A stretch of 64,000 bases of DNA. Source: Micromonospora gifhornensis. GTDB lineage: Bacteria; Actinomycetota; Actinomycetes; Mycobacteriales; Micromonosporaceae. The stretch covers positions 1 through 64,000 of the forward strand of contig NZ_BOPA01000029.1 of NCBI RefSeq assembly GCF_016863515.1. Direction: 5' to 3'. Shown piece after piece: positions 24,148 through 30,598 of the stretch. Both the position numbers and the translations under genes were made by a program. Position 1 is the first letter of the stretch; each line of letters starts with the position of its first letter. The notes below the pieces were generated by a model. That model saw only the letters and a list, made by a program, of their open reading frames with translations. It was not told the DNA's origin and did not search any database.

Positions 24148-24630
24148 TCAGGCGGTGGTGGGGTGGGGGGCGGGTTCGACGAGTTCGACCAGGACGCCGC
24201 CGGCGTCCTTGGGGTGGACGAAATTGATCCGCGAGCCTGCGGTGCCTCGCCGGGGGGTGTCGTACAGCAGCCGCAGGCCCCGGTCGCGTAGCGCCGCGCA
24301 GGCCGCGTCGACGTCCGTCACGGTGTACGCCACCTGCTGCACGCCCGGACCGTTGCGGTCGAGGAACTTCGCGATCGTCGACTCCGGGGTCAGCGGGGCG
24401 AGCAGTTGCAGGCAGCCACCCTCCGTGGTCGGCCCGACCGCCAGCATCGCCTCCCGTACACCCTGCTCTGTGTTCGTCTCGGTGTGTACGCACCGCATGC
24501 CGAACGTCCGGGTGTAGAAGTCGATCGCGGCGTCGAGGTCGGCCACGGCGATCCCGACATGGTCGATGCGTCGCAGGCCGATCTCTGTGACATAGTCGGC
24601 AGCGGACTCGACGGGGGAGTTCTCAGACAT
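24148..24630 (-). CDS. mce: methylmalonyl-CoA epimerase
   Basis: Interconverts (2R)- and (2S)-methylmalonyl-CoA, between propionyl-CoA carboxylation and the B12 mutase. 160 aa with paired VOC modules: IDHVGIAVADLDAAIDFYTRTFG (first metal His), the Gln/Glu ligands in GGCLQLLAPL, VQQVAYTVTDVDAACAAL, and FVHPKDAGGVLVELVEP with the final Glu. These are standard MCE motifs. The ATG at 24630 is used; a TTG at 24651 would add seven residues. The gene is divergent from the thiolase gene, with regulatory site C between them. Confidence 0.93.
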   Translation of the reverse strand: MSENSPVESAADYVTEIGLRRIDHVGIAVADLDAAIDFYTRTFGMRCVHTETNTEQGVREAMLAVGPTTEGGCLQLLAPLTPESTIAKFLDRNGPGVQQVAYTVTDVDAACAALRDRGLRLLYDTPRRGTAGSRINFVHPKDAGGVLVELVEPAPHPTTA

Positions 24631-24643
24631 GACGCTAGTCTGA

Positions 24644-24660
24644 CCGAACAATCGTTAAGG
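24644..24660. promoter_or_regulatory. acyl-CoA regulon motif, site C
   Basis: CCGAACAATCGTTAAGG on the plus strand, CCTTAACGATTGTTCGG on the minus. It lies in the 61-bp gap between the divergent mce (14 nt away) and thiolase (32 nt away) genes, so one bound regulator could control both. It matches the site before icmA (27649-27665) at 13 or 14 of 17 positions. Confidence 0.65.
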
Positions 24661-24691
24661 CGTACGGCCGGCACCCCCCTCGGAGGCAGGT

Positions 24692-25891
24692 ATGGCTTCG
24701 GTGATCGTCAGCGGCGCGCGGACCCCGATGGGGCGCCTGCTGGGCAACCTCAAGGACCTACCGGCGACGAAGTTGGGCGGCATCGCCATCTCGGCAGCCC
24801 TGGAGCGGGCCGGGGTCGCCCCCGACCAGGTGCAGTACGTGATCATGGGTCAGGTGCTCCAGGCAGGTGCCGGGCAGATGCCGGCCCGCCAGGCGGCCGT
24901 GGAGGCGGGCATCCCGATGTCCGTACCGGCGCTGAGCATCAACAAGGTCTGCCTCTCCGGCCTGGACGCGATCGCCCTGGCCGACCAGCTGATCCGGGCC
25001 GGCGAGTTCGACGTCGTGGTGGCCGGCGGCATGGAGTCGATGACCAACGCCCCGCACCTGCTGCTCGGCCAGCGCGGCGGTTACAAGTACGGCGACGTGA
25101 CGCTCAAGGATCACATGGCGCTCGACGGGCTGACCGACGCCTGGGACTGCTGCGCCATGGGGGAGTCCACCGAGCGGCACGGCAGCACGCGCGGCATCAC
25201 CCGGCAGGAGCAGGACGAGTTCGCCGCGGCCAGCCACCAGCGCGCCGCCGCCGCCCAGAAGAACGGTCACTTCGCCGACGAGATCACTCCGGTGGTCATC
25301 CCGCAGCGCAAGGGTGACCCGCTGGTGATCAGCGAGGACGAGGGCATCCGCCCCGACACCACCGCCGAGTCCCTGGCGAAGCTGCGCCCGGCGTTCGCCA
25401 AGGACGGCACCATCACCGCGGGCAGCTCGTCGCCGATCTCCGACGGCGCCGCCGCGGTGGTCGTGATGAGCAAGGCGAAGGCCAAGGAACTGGGCCTGAC
25501 CTGGCTGGCGGAGATCGGGGCGCACGGCAACGTCGCCGGCCCCGACAACTCGCTGCACTCGCAGCCGTCCAACGCCATCCAGCATGCCCTGCGCAAGGGC
25601 GGTCTGACCGTTTCCGATCTCGACCTGATCGAGATCAACGAGGCGTTCGCGCAGGTCGGCATCCAGTCCATCCGTGACCTCGGGGTCAGCCCGGACAAGG
25701 TCAACGTCAACGGCGGCGCGATCGCGCTGGGCCACCCGATCGGCATGTCCGGCGCCCGCCTGGTGCTCACCCTCGCGCTGGAGCTCAAGCGGCGCGGCGG
25801 CGGTACCGGCGCGGCAGCGCTCTGCGGTGGCGGCGGCCAGGGCGACGCGTTGATCATCCACGTCCCCAACCCGGCCGAGACCTCTTCGTGA
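24692..25891 (+). CDS. acetyl-CoA C-acetyltransferase (thiolase)
   Basis: Condenses two acetyl-CoA to acetoacetyl-CoA or splits the reverse way. 399 aa, the normal size. The acylated Cys lies in SINKVCLSGLDAIALA, the His in GGAIALGHPIGMSGAR and the second Cys in AALCGGGGQGDA; EINEAFA is also present. All catalytic residues are intact. It is divergent from mce across site C. The stop overlaps the start of meaB by 4 nt (GTGA), so thiolase and MeaB form an operon. With the dehydrogenase at 5078 it can feed the C4 acyl-CoA pool. Confidence 0.95.
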   Translation: MASVIVSGARTPMGRLLGNLKDLPATKLGGIAISAALERAGVAPDQVQYVIMGQVLQAGAGQMPARQAAVEAGIPMSVPALSINKVCLSGLDAIALADQLIRAGEFDVVVAGGMESMTNAPHLLLGQRGGYKYGDVTLKDHMALDGLTDAWDCCAMGESTERHGSTRGITRQEQDEFAAASHQRAAAAQKNGHFADEITPVVIPQRKGDPLVISEDEGIRPDTTAESLAKLRPAFAKDGTITAGSSSPISDGAAAVVVMSKAKAKELGLTWLAEIGAHGNVAGPDNSLHSQPSNAIQHALRKGGLTVSDLDLIEINEAFAQVGIQSIRDLGVSPDKVNVNGGAIALGHPIGMSGARLVLTLALELKRRGGGTGAAALCGGGGQGDALIIHVPNPAETSS

Positions 25892-26889
25892 GTGACGTGA
25901 ACGGCAGTGTTCCGGCTGCGGCCACGTCGGTGCGCCGTAGTCGGGACGTGCCGATGCTTGTCGATCGGGCTCGGGCGGGTGACCATCGTGCGGTGGCCCG
26001 GTTGATCACGCTTGTCGAGTCGGGCGACGAGACGCTGCCGGCGATCGCGGCGGCGCTCGCACCGTACGCCGGTCAGGCTCAGGTCGTGGGCCTGACCGGT
26101 TCGCCGGGGGTGGGCAAGTCGACCACCACCAACGAGCTGGTACGCGCGCTGCGGGCCCGGGGCCATCGGGTCGGGGTGCTCGCCATCGACCCGTCCAGCC
26201 CGTTCACCGGTGGGGCGATCCTCGGTGACCGGGTACGGATGCAGGATCACGCCACCGACCCGGGTGTCTACATCCGCTCGATGTCCAGCCGTGGGCATCT
26301 CGGCGGCCTGTCGGCGGCGACCCCCCAGGCGGTACGCGTGCTGGAGGGTGCCGGCTGCGACGTGGTGCTGGTGGAGACCGTCGGGGTCGGGCAGGCCGAG
26401 GTCGAGGTGGCCTCGCTTGCCGACACCACGTTGGTGCTGCTCGCGCCGGGGATGGGTGACGCGATCCAGGCGGTGAAGGCCGGCATCCTGGAGATCGCCG
26501 ACGTCTTCGTGGTCAACAAGGCCGATCGGGACGGTGCCGACGCCACGGCCCGTGACATCCAGGGCATGATCGCTCTCGGTGAGCGTGGGCCGGGCGAATG
26601 GCGTCCGCAGGTGGTCCGTGCGGTTGCCGTCCGCGGCGAGGGCGTCGACGACATCGCCGCGGCGATCGACAAGCACCGGGGCTGGCTGGTCGAGCACGAC
26701 GAGCTGCGCCGCCGCCGGGAGGCGCGGGCCGCCGCCGAGATCGAGGCCATCGCGCTGGGCGTGCTCCGCGCCCGGATCGGCTCCTTGCGCGACGGTACGC
26801 AACTGCCGACGCTGGCCGCCGAGGTGGCCGCCGGCACCACCGACCCCTACGCCGCCGCCAACACCCTCCTCACCCAACTCACCCGCTAG
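25888..26889 (+). CDS. meaB: MeaB-type GTPase, chaperone of B12-dependent acyl-CoA mutase
   Basis: A G3E-family GTPase that gates AdoCbl delivery and protects or reactivates methylmalonyl- or isobutyryl-CoA mutase. 333 aa. The P-loop GLTGSPGVGKSTTTNELV lies at about residues 68-85. Base-binding and switch elements include LAIDPSSPFTGGAILGDR, ETVGVGQAEVEV and NKADRDGAD (guanine specificity). The C-terminal helix RREARAAAEIEAIAL is the dimerisation arm. It is translationally coupled to the thiolase. The mutase gene at 27720 lies downstream on the same strand with one small gene between. Confidence 0.94.
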   Translation: MSDVNGSVPAAATSVRRSRDVPMLVDRARAGDHRAVARLITLVESGDETLPAIAAALAPYAGQAQVVGLTGSPGVGKSTTTNELVRALRARGHRVGVLAIDPSSPFTGGAILGDRVRMQDHATDPGVYIRSMSSRGHLGGLSAATPQAVRVLEGAGCDVVLVETVGVGQAEVEVASLADTTLVLLAPGMGDAIQAVKAGILEIADVFVVNKADRDGADATARDIQGMIALGERGPGEWRPQVVRAVAVRGEGVDDIAAAIDKHRGWLVEHDELRRRREARAAAEIEAIALGVLRARIGSLRDGTQLPTLAAEVAAGTTDPYAAANTLLTQLTR

Positions 26890-26903
26890 CCCTCACCCCA
26901 CCC

Positions 26904-27088
26904 CGCCGCGCCGGGCGCCCCGCCCCGCGCCGCGCCGGGCGCCCCGCCCCGCGCCGCGCCAGGCGCCGTCGATCATGCACTTGTTGTCTCGACATAAGGC
27001 GTGAATGGGGCTTTTCGGCGACCAGAAGTGCAAGATCGCGGGTGCGGGTGCGGGTGCGGGTGCGGGTGCGGGTGCGGGTGCGGGTGCG
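26904..27088. repeat. GC-rich tandem repeats in a 326-bp gap
   Basis: Between meaB and the Asp23-like gene. A 24-bp unit is repeated 2.7 times at 26904-26967 (starting CGCCGCGCC). Eight exact GGTGCG hexamers follow at 27041-27088. Between them is a short less GC-rich stretch. The hexamer run is a likely slippage hotspot. No gene is seen in 26890-27215. Confidence 0.75.
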
Positions 27089-27215
27089 GGGGAGGGGAGG
27101 GTGCGGGGTGTGGGGGAGGGGTGGGGTGAGGTGTCCACTGCGGAGGGAGGGGGGGGCGGTTAGGCTCGCAGCGGCTCGCGGTGGGCGGGTGGTGGATGCG
27201 TGCGGGGGAGTGAGC

Positions 27216-27620
27216 GTGGATCACGAGATGACGCAGGAGATGCCGATGACGCCGGATGCGATGGCTGGCGGTCGTACGGACATCTCGGACGAGGTGGTGG
27301 AGAAGATCGCGGTGGCCGCGACGAAGTCGGTGCCGGGTGTGGTCGAGTTGGGCGGGGACATCGCCCGGTTCTTCAACGCGGTGCTCGATCGGGTGGGGCT
27401 CGACCAGGTGGGTGACGCCCGTCGGGGCTGCTCGGCGCACGTCACAAATGGTGCGGCCGTGGTCAACCTGGTCATCGTGACCGACGCGGGGCATCCGGTG
27501 CCCGAGGTGAGCACGGCGGTGCGGGCCGCGGTGACCCGGGCGATCGAGGCGTACGGGCTGCGGGTCGACGAGATCAACATTCGGGTGGACGACGTGGCCA
27601 TCGGGGGTCCCGCGAGCTGA
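27216..27620 (+). CDS. Asp23/Gls24 family protein
   Basis: About 134 aa. Members bind membrane partners and are linked to envelope stress; the actinobacterial ones are poorly studied. Family features are SDEVVEKIAVAATKSVPGVVELGG at the N-terminus, VNLVIVTDAGHPVPEVSTAVRAAVTRAIEAYGL in the core and a closing VDEINIRVDDVAI. The start is uncertain: GTG at 27210 or 27216, or ATG at 27228. GGGGGAG favours one of the GTG codons. The gene is preceded by the GGTGCG repeat and followed closely by the icmA regulatory site. Confidence 0.85.
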   Translation: MDHEMTQEMPMTPDAMAGGRTDISDEVVEKIAVAATKSVPGVVELGGDIARFFNAVLDRVGLDQVGDARRGCSAHVTNGAAVVNLVIVTDAGHPVPEVSTAVRAAVTRAIEAYGLRVDEINIRVDDVAIGGPAS

Positions 27621-27648
27621 GCGTGCGGTTACCGTCCGGTACGAACTT

Positions 27649-27665
27649 CCTTATCGATCGTTCAG
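27649..27665 (+). promoter_or_regulatory. acyl-CoA regulon motif, site D
   Basis: CCTTATCGATCGTTCAG, inside a 24-bp imperfect palindrome (27646-27669, 10 of 12 pairs match). It lies 54 nt before the mutase start. Closest relative is site A at 5008-5024. Confidence 0.65.
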
Positions 27666-27719
27666 GAAGAGTTCTACACTCGACGTGCAGTCTTCAAGGA
27701 CTCGAGGAGGAGCCCGGAG

Positions 27720-29408
27720 ATGAACGCCGACGAGATCGCTGCCGGACGGGCCCGCTGGCAGGCCCGCTACGACGCCGCGCGCAAGCGGGACGCGGACTTC
27801 ACCACACTCTCCGGGATCCCTGTCGAGCCGGTCTACGGCCCGCCGGAGGGGGTCGCGTACCCGGGGTTCGACCGGATCGGCTGGCCGGGCGAGTTCCCGT
27901 ACACCCGGGGTTTGTATCCGACCGGCTATCGGGGACGGACCTGGACCATCCGGCAGTTCGCCGGGTTCGGTAACGCCCGGCAGACCAACGAGCGCTACAA
28001 GATGATCCTCGGCGCCGGTGGCGGTGGCCTGTCGGTCGCCTTCGACATGCCCACCCTGATGGGCCGCGACTCCGACGACCCGCAGTCGCTCGGCGAGGTC
28101 GGCCACTGCGGGGTGGCGGTGGACAGCGCCACCGACATGGAGGTGCTCTTCGACGGCATCGACCTGGCCGCGGTCACCACCAGCATGACGATCTCCGGGC
28201 CGGCGGTGCCGGTGTTCTGCATGTACCTGGTCGCCGCCGAGCGGCAGGGCGCCGATCTGTCCACACTCGACGGTACGTTGCAGACCGACATCTTCAAGGA
28301 GTACATCGCGCAGAAGGAGTGGCTGTTCGACCCCGAGCCGCACCTGCGCCTGATCGGTGACCTGATGGAGTACTGCGCGACCGAGATCCCGCGCTACAAG
28401 CCGCTGTCGGTCTCCGGCTACCACATCCGCGAGGCCGGCTCGACCGCCGCGCAGGAGTTGGCGTACACCCTCGCCGACGGTTTCGGCTATGTCGAGCTGG
28501 GCCTCTCGCGCGGGCTTGACGTCAACGTCTTCGCCCCGGGGCTGAGCTTCTTCTTCGACTCGCACGTCGACTTCTTCGAGGAGATCGCCAAGTTCCGCGC
28601 CGCCCGCCGGATCTGGGCCCGCTGGCTGCGCGACGTCTACGGCGCGACCAGCGAGAAGGCACTCTGGCTGCGGTTCCACACGCAGACCGCCGGGGTGTCG
28701 CTGACCGCCCAACAGCCGGTCAACAACGTCGTACGCACCGCCGTGGAGGCGCTCGCCGCGGTGCTCGGCGGCACCAACTCGCTGCACACCAACGCACTCG
28801 ACGAGACGCTCGCCCTGCCCACCGACGAATCCGCCGAGATCGCCCTGCGTACCCAGCAGGTGCTGATGGAGGAGACCGGGGTGACGAACGTGGCCGACCC
28901 GCTCGGCGGATCGTGGTACGTCGAGGCGCTCACCGACCGGATCGAGGCCGAGGCGGAGGAGATCTTCGCCCGGATCCGGGCGCTGGGCGGCGAGGGTCCG
29001 CACGCCATCGGCCCGATGACCTCCGGCATCCTGCGCGGCATCGAGGACGGCTGGTTCACCGGGCACATCGCCGAGTCGGCGTTCGTCTACCAGCAGGCGC
29101 TGGAGAAGGGCGACAAGAAGATCGTCGGCGTCAACTGCCACACCGGCACGATCGCCAAGGACCTGGAGATCCTGCGCATCTCGCACGAGGTGGAGGTGGA
29201 GCAGCGCCGGGCGCTGGCCGAACGCAAGACCGGCCGGGACGACGCGGCGGTGCGCGCGGCGGTGGAGAAGATGGTGGCGGTGAGCCGTACCGGGGAGAAC
29301 ATGATCCCCGCGATGCTCGACGCCGTACGCGCCGAAGCCACCCTCGGCGAGATCTGTGACGCGCTGCGGGCGGAATGGGGCGTTTACCGCGAGCCTGCCC
29401 GGTTCTGA
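27720..29408 (+). CDS. icmA: B12-dependent acyl-CoA mutase large subunit, isobutyryl-CoA mutase type
   Basis: Catalyses the carbon-skeleton rearrangement of isobutyryl-CoA and n-butyryl-CoA using adenosylcobalamin. 562 aa: only the substrate-binding TIM-barrel domain is present, so a separate small B12-binding subunit is needed and is not encoded here. The residue after IRQ is Phe80 (TIRQFAGFG) and residue 198 is Gln (EYIAQKEW). These match the positions that distinguish isobutyryl-CoA mutase (Phe80, Gln198) from methylmalonyl-CoA mutase (Tyr89, Arg207). Automatic annotation will probably say methylmalonyl-CoA mutase. GAGGAGGAG upstream is a strong ribosome binding site. Site D and MeaB nearby support the role. 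Confidence 0.88.
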   Translation: MNADEIAAGRARWQARYDAARKRDADFTTLSGIPVEPVYGPPEGVAYPGFDRIGWPGEFPYTRGLYPTGYRGRTWTIRQFAGFGNARQTNERYKMILGAGGGGLSVAFDMPTLMGRDSDDPQSLGEVGHCGVAVDSATDMEVLFDGIDLAAVTTSMTISGPAVPVFCMYLVAAERQGADLSTLDGTLQTDIFKEYIAQKEWLFDPEPHLRLIGDLMEYCATEIPRYKPLSVSGYHIREAGSTAAQELAYTLADGFGYVELGLSRGLDVNVFAPGLSFFFDSHVDFFEEIAKFRAARRIWARWLRDVYGATSEKALWLRFHTQTAGVSLTAQQPVNNVVRTAVEALAAVLGGTNSLHTNALDETLALPTDESAEIALRTQQVLMEETGVTNVADPLGGSWYVEALTDRIEAEAEEIFARIRALGGEGPHAIGPMTSGILRGIEDGWFTGHIAESAFVYQQALEKGDKKIVGVNCHTGTIAKDLEILRISHEVEVEQRRALAERKTGRDDAAVRAAVEKMVAVSRTGENMIPAMLDAVRAEATLGEICDALRAEWGVYREPARF

Positions 29409-29508
29409 CCCAGGCTCGAAAAGTGCGGCTGGGCAGGGGTGACAGTGGCAACTGTCTCCGGCCACGGTTGATCTGAGTTCCGCGCCTCGCGTGCGAGACT
29501 AGGTAACC

Positions 29509-30414
29509 ATGAGCGACCCACGGATCACCTCGTCGATCTTTACCCGCGGCGCGGTCGACCTCAGCGCGCTGCGCACCCCCGCCCCCAGCCCCGCCCCGGC
29601 ACAGGCCGGTCCCCCCGCCGCCGCACCCGGTGGTTCCGTCGGTGGGGCGGCCGTCATCGACGTGACCGAGGCGAACATCCAGTCCGCAGTGCTCGAACGT
29701 TCGCTCACCACACCGGTCGTGGTCTTCTTCGGGGCCGCCGGCTATCCGGAGAGCGACCAGTTCGCGCCGGTGCTGGAGCGGCTGGCCGCCGAGGGGGGCG
29801 GCACGTGGCTCCTGGCCCGGGTCGACGTGCAGCAGCAGCCCCGGCTCGCGCAGATGTTCCAGCTTCAGGCGCTGCCGACCACGTACGCGATCGTCGGCGG
29901 CCGGCCGGTCGACGCCTTCCCGGGTGTGGTGCCCGAGCCGCAGTTGCGCCAGTGGATCCAGGCGGTCCTGAAGGCCGGCGGCGTCTCCGTGGCCGAGCCG
30001 GAGGACCCCCGACTCGACGCGGCCGACGACGCCCTGATGGACGGCGACCTGGACGCCGCCGAGCAGGCGTACCGCAAGATCCTGGCCGAGACCCCGAACG
30101 ACGCTGCGGCGGAGGCGGGCCTGGCCCAGGTCGGTCTCGCCCGCCGGGTCTCCGGCGCCGACCCGCAGACCGCGCTCGCCGCCGCGGCGGCCAACCCCGA
30201 CGATGTCGACGCCCAGCTGCTGGCCGCCGACATCGAGGTGCTCAGCGGCCAGGCCGAGCAGGCATACCAGCGTCTCGTCGGGCTGGTCCGGCGCACCGCC
30301 GGTGAAGACCGGGAAAAGGTACGCCAGCACCTGGTCGGCCTGTTCACCATCGCCGGCCCGGAAGACCCGACGGTCGCCTCGGCCCGTCGAGCCCTGGCCA
30401 GCGCCCTGTTCTGA
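29509..30414 (+). CDS. thioredoxin-like/TPR protein lacking active-site cysteines
   Basis: 301 aa, resembling the CnoX/YbbN co-chaperone group. A flexible Pro/Ala N-terminus comes first, then a thioredoxin fold from about residue 50 (VTEANIQSAVLERSLTTPVVVFFGAAGYPESDQFAPVLERLA). The usual CxxC position reads GAAGYPES, so redox chemistry is impossible. FQLQALPTTYAIVGG carries the cis-proline. From about 165 on come TPR-like helices (ADDALMDGDLDAAEQAYRKIL and more). It is likely a protein-protein holdase or adaptor. It sits 100 bp after icmA with its own purine-rich leader. Confidence 0.88.
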   Translation: MSDPRITSSIFTRGAVDLSALRTPAPSPAPAQAGPPAAAPGGSVGGAAVIDVTEANIQSAVLERSLTTPVVVFFGAAGYPESDQFAPVLERLAAEGGGTWLLARVDVQQQPRLAQMFQLQALPTTYAIVGGRPVDAFPGVVPEPQLRQWIQAVLKAGGVSVAEPEDPRLDAADDALMDGDLDAAEQAYRKILAETPNDAAAEAGLAQVGLARRVSGADPQTALAAAAANPDDVDAQLLAADIEVLSGQAEQAYQRLVGLVRRTAGEDREKVRQHLVGLFTIAGPEDPTVASARRALASALF

Positions 30415-30484
30415 CCCTCCAGCCACCGCCAGCGCGGGCCGGCACACGCCGGCCCGCCCCGACACCCACAAGGACGGGAGCCCA

Positions 30485-30584
30485 GGTGAGCGCGAGGAGT
30501 GAGCTTGCGAGCCCCGCAGTCGTGAACGGAAGGTGGGTCTGGTGAGCGCGAGGAGTGAGCTTGCGAGCCCCGCAGTCGTGAACG
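30485..30584. repeat. 44-bp direct repeat, two exact copies
   Basis: Copies at 30485-30528 and 30541-30584 are identical, 12 bp apart. Each begins GGTGAGCGCGAGGAGTGAGC and ends GTCGTGAACG. Each copy encodes the start of a micro-ORF (see the next two entries). From memory, similar repeats are common in Micromonospora genomes. Confidence 0.85.
30486..30545 (+). CDS. repeat-encoded micro-ORF 1 (19 aa)
   Basis: Begins GTG AGC GCG AGG and reads VSARSELASPAVVNGRWVW. GGGAG five bases before the GTG is a credible ribosome binding site. The TGA overlaps the GTG of micro-ORF 2 by 4 nt. Its first 14 residues are encoded by the 44-bp repeat. It may serve translation coupling rather than make a functional peptide. 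Confidence 0.4.
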   Translation: MSARSELASPAVVNGRWVW

Positions 30585-30598
30585 ACAGCGGCCCATGA
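30542..30598 (+). CDS. repeat-encoded micro-ORF 2 (18 aa)
   Basis: Second copy of the repeat, reading VSARSELASPAVVNDSGP. GGAAGG eight bases upstream could load a ribosome. The TGA overlaps the first ATG of the arginase-family gene by 4 nt (ATGA). That gene has no ribosome binding site of its own, so this micro-ORF may be what delivers ribosomes to it. Confidence 0.4.
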   Translation: MSARSELASPAVVNDSGP

